From assembly GCF_001280845.1 (NCBI RefSeq), contig NZ_LGHP01000002.1:713439-777438 (forward strand): a DNA stretch of 64,000 bases. The letters run 5' to 3'. The position numbers and the translations under genes were made by a program. Positions within the stretch are counted from its first letter, which is position 1, and every line of letters starts with the position of its first letter. This document shows, one piece after another, positions 61,442 to 64,000 of this stretch. The notes below the pieces were generated by a model. The model saw only the letters and a list, made by a program, of their open reading frames with translations. It was not told the DNA's origin and did no database searches. This DNA is from Bacillus sp. FJAT-28004 (GTDB lineage: Bacteria; Bacillota; Bacilli; Paenibacillales; Paenibacillaceae).

Positions 61442-62158
61442 ATGAAAAAGTTGTCTTTTCTTATGTTGAGTTTGGTCTTGGTATTCGTCGTTATTACAGC
61501 AGCAAGTGGAGGAACCACCGTAGAAGCGGCAGCCAAAAAAGAGTTTCTTGAAATTTCAAAAAACGTCGTTTATTACGGACAATTGAAAAACGGTAAACCG
61601 CATGGAAAAGGAACGATGAGCTGGTACCAATCAAAAACATATTCAGGAGATTGGGTGGACGGCAAACGAAGCGGGTTAGGTAAATTTGTGAGTTCTTCAA
61701 GCGATGGCATAAAAATTACATACGACGGGGCTTGGAAAAATGACCAAAAGGCAGGCAATGGTTCATTGAACACGAAGATTACCAATTCGCTTGGGGTTGT
61801 GCAATCCCATAAGATTCAATTCGGTCAGTTTGCTAACGATCGTTTCACAGCAGGTTATTCCGTACTTCATGTAAAAGATGATCCCGCATACAGCTTTAAT
61901 TACAAAGATGCAAAGATGAATCTTCAATTGCTCGGCACAAATGTGAAAATGAAGGAAACATGGAAAAACGGTAAATTCCATACGATTCAATACATGAAGG
62001 GAAAAGTTATTAAACATTATTCCGTTACATTTGACGAAAACCCTTCTTTGGTGAAACAGAACAAAGCAACACTTAAGTATTTGCAAGGTCTTCAAACACA
62101 AATTAATCCGTATTTAATTAAATTTGAGAGTTTGTCTAAGCGGGTGCCTTTGGCTTAA
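61442..62158 (+). CDS. Secreted MORN-repeat protein, 238 aa
   Basis: The signal peptide (MKKLSFLMLSLVLVFVVITA, cleavage after EAAA near residue 31) is followed by two or three MORN repeats (YYGQLKNGKPHGKGTMSW, YSGDWVDGKRSGLGKFV, YDGAWKNDQKAGNGSL). The rest is beta-rich with no motif recognised. It should lie in the cell wall space. Function unknown. A terminator follows at 62179. Confidence 0.85.
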   Translation: MKKLSFLMLSLVLVFVVITAASGGTTVEAAAKKEFLEISKNVVYYGQLKNGKPHGKGTMSWYQSKTYSGDWVDGKRSGLGKFVSSSSDGIKITYDGAWKNDQKAGNGSLNTKITNSLGVVQSHKIQFGQFANDRFTAGYSVLHVKDDPAYSFNYKDAKMNLQLLGTNVKMKETWKNGKFHTIQYMKGKVIKHYSVTFDENPSLVKQNKATLKYLQGLQTQINPYLIKFESLSKRVPLA

Positions 62159-62178
62159 TAGGTGTACATTTATACGAG

Positions 62179-62214
62179 GATGATTCTCTTTAAGAAGGGA
62201 GTCATCTTTTTTTA
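62179..62214 (+). terminator. Intrinsic terminator
   Basis: GATGATTCTC (62179-62188) pairs with GGGAGTCATC (62197-62206), then TTTTTTT. Confidence 0.85.
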
Positions 62215-62331
62215 TTTATTATGTTTGTCAAGTACTATAGAAACATGGTACTAGGTGGATGAAGAGGTGTTGTGTATAGTTAATTTATCCAACATGGCGA
62301 TAAAGGTACTGCAGGAGGGTGAATAGGTGCG

Positions 62332-62598
62332 GTGAATAAAACAACAATGAGAAACGGTGTCCTGCAGTGGAAAGCATCCATACTGAGGCAGCACGAAGTA
62401 TATGCCTATCAAGTTGCTTATTATTTGCTTGAAGATGAGTTTCTTGCTGCCAAGGCAGCCACTGAGACACTTGCAGCATTAATTTGTGATGAAGCCTTTT
62501 TTGCTAAGGCCACGGTGCTTCAACAGAAGCAATTGAAACAAATGGTTATGAAGCAATCACTCCATACCAAAGCTTTCGCACTACAATCTACGTTCTAA
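62332..62598 (+). CDS. Small helical protein, possible sigma-region-2 relic, 88 aa
   Basis: YAYQVAYYLLEDEFLAAKAA followed by TETLAALICDEAFF resembles the front of ECF sigma factor region 2 (a YxxAYYLLxDxxxAxxAT pattern), but no region 4 follows. The start is GTG 62332 behind AGGAGGGTGA, at a slightly long distance. It may be a regulatory fragment or a conserved small protein of its own. Bases 62599-62850 are T/C-rich with no gene; a TATAAT at 62790-62795 may be the -10 for the next gene. Confidence 0.5.
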   Translation: MNKTTMRNGVLQWKASILRQHEVYAYQVAYYLLEDEFLAAKAATETLAALICDEAFFAKATVLQQKQLKQMVMKQSLHTKAFALQSTF

Positions 62599-62850
62599 CC
62601 GAATCGATTTAAACACCAAACTTGAATTTCAACCTCCATTAATACTTTTTCCAAATCACTCCTATCCAGATTCTTCTAGCCTTCCTTTTATTACTCCCAC
62701 TATACCCTGACGCATATGCGCTGCCGCTCTATATTCAAGAGAACTCATCCATTGCACGAGTGATCGCACGCGTTAAGGAAAAACGGTATAATTAGACATG
62801 CAATCAGGCAGTGGAAGGTTTCGACTATAATGAAGGAGGATGATGTTTTT

Positions 62851-63540
62851 ATGGATATTATTTATCATGGACACTCTTGTATTCAATTGATCGCGGGAGA
62901 TAAATCCCTTATTATTGATCCCTTTCTTAGAGGAAATGTGCTTGCAGTTACGAAAGCGGAGGAGATAAAGACGGATGCCGTACTTCTCACCCATGCGCAT
63001 ATGGATCACATTTTAGATGCTGATTTGATTGCGATAAACAATGATGCTCCAGTTGTTGCTAACCCAGAGCTTGCTGCTTATATGTCTTGGAAGGGTGTAA
63101 AAACGATCGGGATGAATATCGGCGGAACGTTGGATTTGGGATTTGCCAAGGCTAAAATGGTGCAAGCGTTCCATTCCTCAGGAATTGTTGTTGAAGAGGA
63201 TAAAACGATTTTGTACGGAGGCATGCCAGCCGGTTTTATTGTAAATATGGAAGGATTAAATGTTCTTCACGCTGGCGATACAGCATTGTTTAGCGATATG
63301 AAAATGATTGGTGACCGTCACCCGATTGACATCGCCTTCATTCCGATAGGAGACCATTATACGATGGGCACAGAGGATGCCTTGCAAGCGGCAGTATGGT
63401 ATAACGCCAAGCTGGTTGTGCCTGTTCATTACAATACCTTCCCTGTTATTCGACAAGAGGCTGAAGGTTTCGTACAGCAGCTTCACGACAGAGGGATTAA
63501 TGGAAAAGTGCTAAAACCAGGAGAAAAAATAACAATATAA
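62851..63540 (+). CDS. UPF0173 metallo-beta-lactamase-fold hydrolase, 229 aa
   Basis: THAHMDHILD gives the zinc motif HxHxDH (H48, H50, D52, H53), with later FHSSGIVVEE, HAGDTALFSDMK and the final VPVHYNTFP. It is a UPF0173/YtkL-type protein of normal length. The ATG at 62851 is 11 bases behind GGAGG; 62830 is inside the leader. The substrate is unknown. Confidence 0.92.
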   Translation: MDIIYHGHSCIQLIAGDKSLIIDPFLRGNVLAVTKAEEIKTDAVLLTHAHMDHILDADLIAINNDAPVVANPELAAYMSWKGVKTIGMNIGGTLDLGFAKAKMVQAFHSSGIVVEEDKTILYGGMPAGFIVNMEGLNVLHAGDTALFSDMKMIGDRHPIDIAFIPIGDHYTMGTEDALQAAVWYNAKLVVPVHYNTFPVIRQEAEGFVQQLHDRGINGKVLKPGEKITI

Positions 63541-63558
63541 GTTATTTTAGTGGTTGTC

Positions 63559-63570
63559 ATGAACAGGTAT
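63559..63570 (+). promoter_or_regulatory. Upstream operator half of a distant inverted pair
   Basis: ATGAACAGGTAT is exactly inverted at 63684-63695 (ATACCTGTTCAT). The two sites flank the promoter at 63644-63673 and could be bridged by one repressor. Confidence 0.45.
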
Positions 63571-63643
63571 GTATTTTACATTGTCACATGTGTTTTTATT
63601 ATAGTTATGTCAGTATGAAATAAAACGATAAACGTAAAAAGGA

Positions 63644-63673
63644 TTGACAGCATTTTTACGTTATGTGTATGAT
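63644..63673 (+). promoter_or_regulatory. Sigma-A promoter
   Basis: TTGACA (63644-63649), 18-bp spacer, TATGAT (63668-63673). The predicted transcript starts near 63680, at the edge of the ATACCTGTTCAT site (63684-63695). Confidence 0.65.
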
Positions 63674-63718
63674 GTACCTATTAATACCTGTTCATAATGA
63701 TCAAGATAAGCGATCAAT

Positions 63719-63750
63719 AAGTCCTATTTTATCGAATAGGATTTATTTTT
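63719..63750 (+). terminator. Terminator inside the leader, candidate attenuator
   Basis: AAGTCCTATT (63719-63728) pairs with AATAGGATTT (63735-63744), followed by ATTTTT. It lies about 40 bp after the transcription start and 95 bp before the gene at 63844. Confidence 0.6.
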
Positions 63751-63843
63751 AAGTGTAAATAAACGCGTGTTCACATATGGCTTGCCATGATGTAGATGAA
63801 GGTAGTTTTTTAAAATTGAACTTATTAAAGGCGGTAGATACGA

Positions 63844-64000
63844 ATGGTTGTTATACAAGAATCCCGCAATAATGAAGAGCGCACCTTAATCAGCATGCTT
63901 GAATCGGTCGATGTGATAACTGGCGAACGCAAAGTGTTGGCTGAATTTAATCATTTGATCGAGGCACCAAACTGGACCAAAGACGGCAAACAGCTTATTT
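63844..64000 (+). CDS. TolB/PD40 propeller-type protein, N-terminal part (3' truncated)
   Basis: The frame is open to the end of the window and gives 52 residues starting MVVIQESRNNEERTLISMLE and continuing to FNHLIEAPNWTKDGKQLI. The APNWTxDGKxLI string is the standard WD40-like PD40 repeat of TolB-type proteins, which in Gram-positives are often oligogalacturonide lyase-like or dipeptidase-related. AAAGGCGG is the ribosome site. It has the promoter, operators and attenuator described upstream. Confidence 0.8.
   Translation, partial: MVVIQESRNNEERTLISMLESVDVITGERKVLAEFNHLIEAPNWTKDGKQLI

Noticed and set aside
1..64000. CRISPR array, tRNA or rRNA genes, prophage
   Set aside because: I looked for regularly spaced repeats, cloverleaf-like segments and phage structural genes and saw none; the dispersed hairpins are not regularly spaced.

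Overview
The window reads as chromosome of a spore-forming, plant-polymer-degrading Firmicute of the Paenibacillaceae (Paenibacillus/Cohnella type). The support is AGGAGG-type ribosome sites with many TTG and GTG starts, a GerA-type germinant receptor operon, an alpha/beta small acid-soluble spore protein behind a sigma-G promoter, several AraC regulators, and a YesM/YesN two-component pair next to an Lpl/Ytc-type sugar ABC transporter. I saw no rRNA, tRNA, CRISPR array or intact transposase.

Layout. 1-6.4 kb: accessory-looking small genes (LysE exporter end, immunity-like protein, ArsR regulator plus VOC protein, PPOX-like protein, membrane proteins), separated by a dispersed hairpin repeat and one broken gene. 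6.6-12.4 kb: two convergent AraC regulators, then a three-gene operon (FG-GAP propeller, Gfo/Idh/MocA dehydrogenase, GH4 glycosidase). 12.6-16.9 kb: two acetyltransferases, a YetF-like membrane protein, a lipoprotein phosphatase and a DUF4181 protein. 17.2-26.3 kb: a carbohydrate utilisation locus (sensor kinase, response regulator, binding lipoprotein behind a cre-like site, two permeases, secreted beta-helix GH28-like enzyme). 26.6-36.4 kb: metabolic and regulatory singles (SDR with altered active site, type II pantothenate kinase, serine hydrolase, PhyH dioxygenase with divergent AraC, isochorismatase-like hydrolase, DUF4180, EamA, LysR, GNAT plus racemase).

36.4-40.9 kb is the most unusual stretch. 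It holds a 994-residue secreted protein made of three ~300-residue repeats and a 207-residue protein whose N-terminus looks like the PUA/EVE-type domain found at the front of some Mrr-like restriction proteins. Both lie between ~90-bp direct repeats, with a third, inverted partial copy beyond. 40.9-46.5 kb: a DUF4965/glutaminase-type enzyme divergent from an AraC regulator, then phosphatase, MsrA, HAD and GrpB genes. 46.7-50.4 kb: germination operon in B-A-C order. 50.5-64 kb: small housekeeping and stress genes (aldo/keto reductase, CsaA, polysaccharide deacetylase, CDF transporter, three GNATs, two GyrI-like proteins, SASP, MORN protein, UPF0173 hydrolase) and the start of a TolB/PD40 propeller protein behind an elaborate leader.

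How the parts connect. The sensor kinase and response regulator probably sense an oligosaccharide and switch on the ABC importer and the secreted enzyme, with CcpA able to damp the binding-protein gene. The GH4 operon plausibly handles imported sugars under the divergent AraC. The dispersed hairpin repeats sit mostly behind genes and appear to serve as their transcription terminators.
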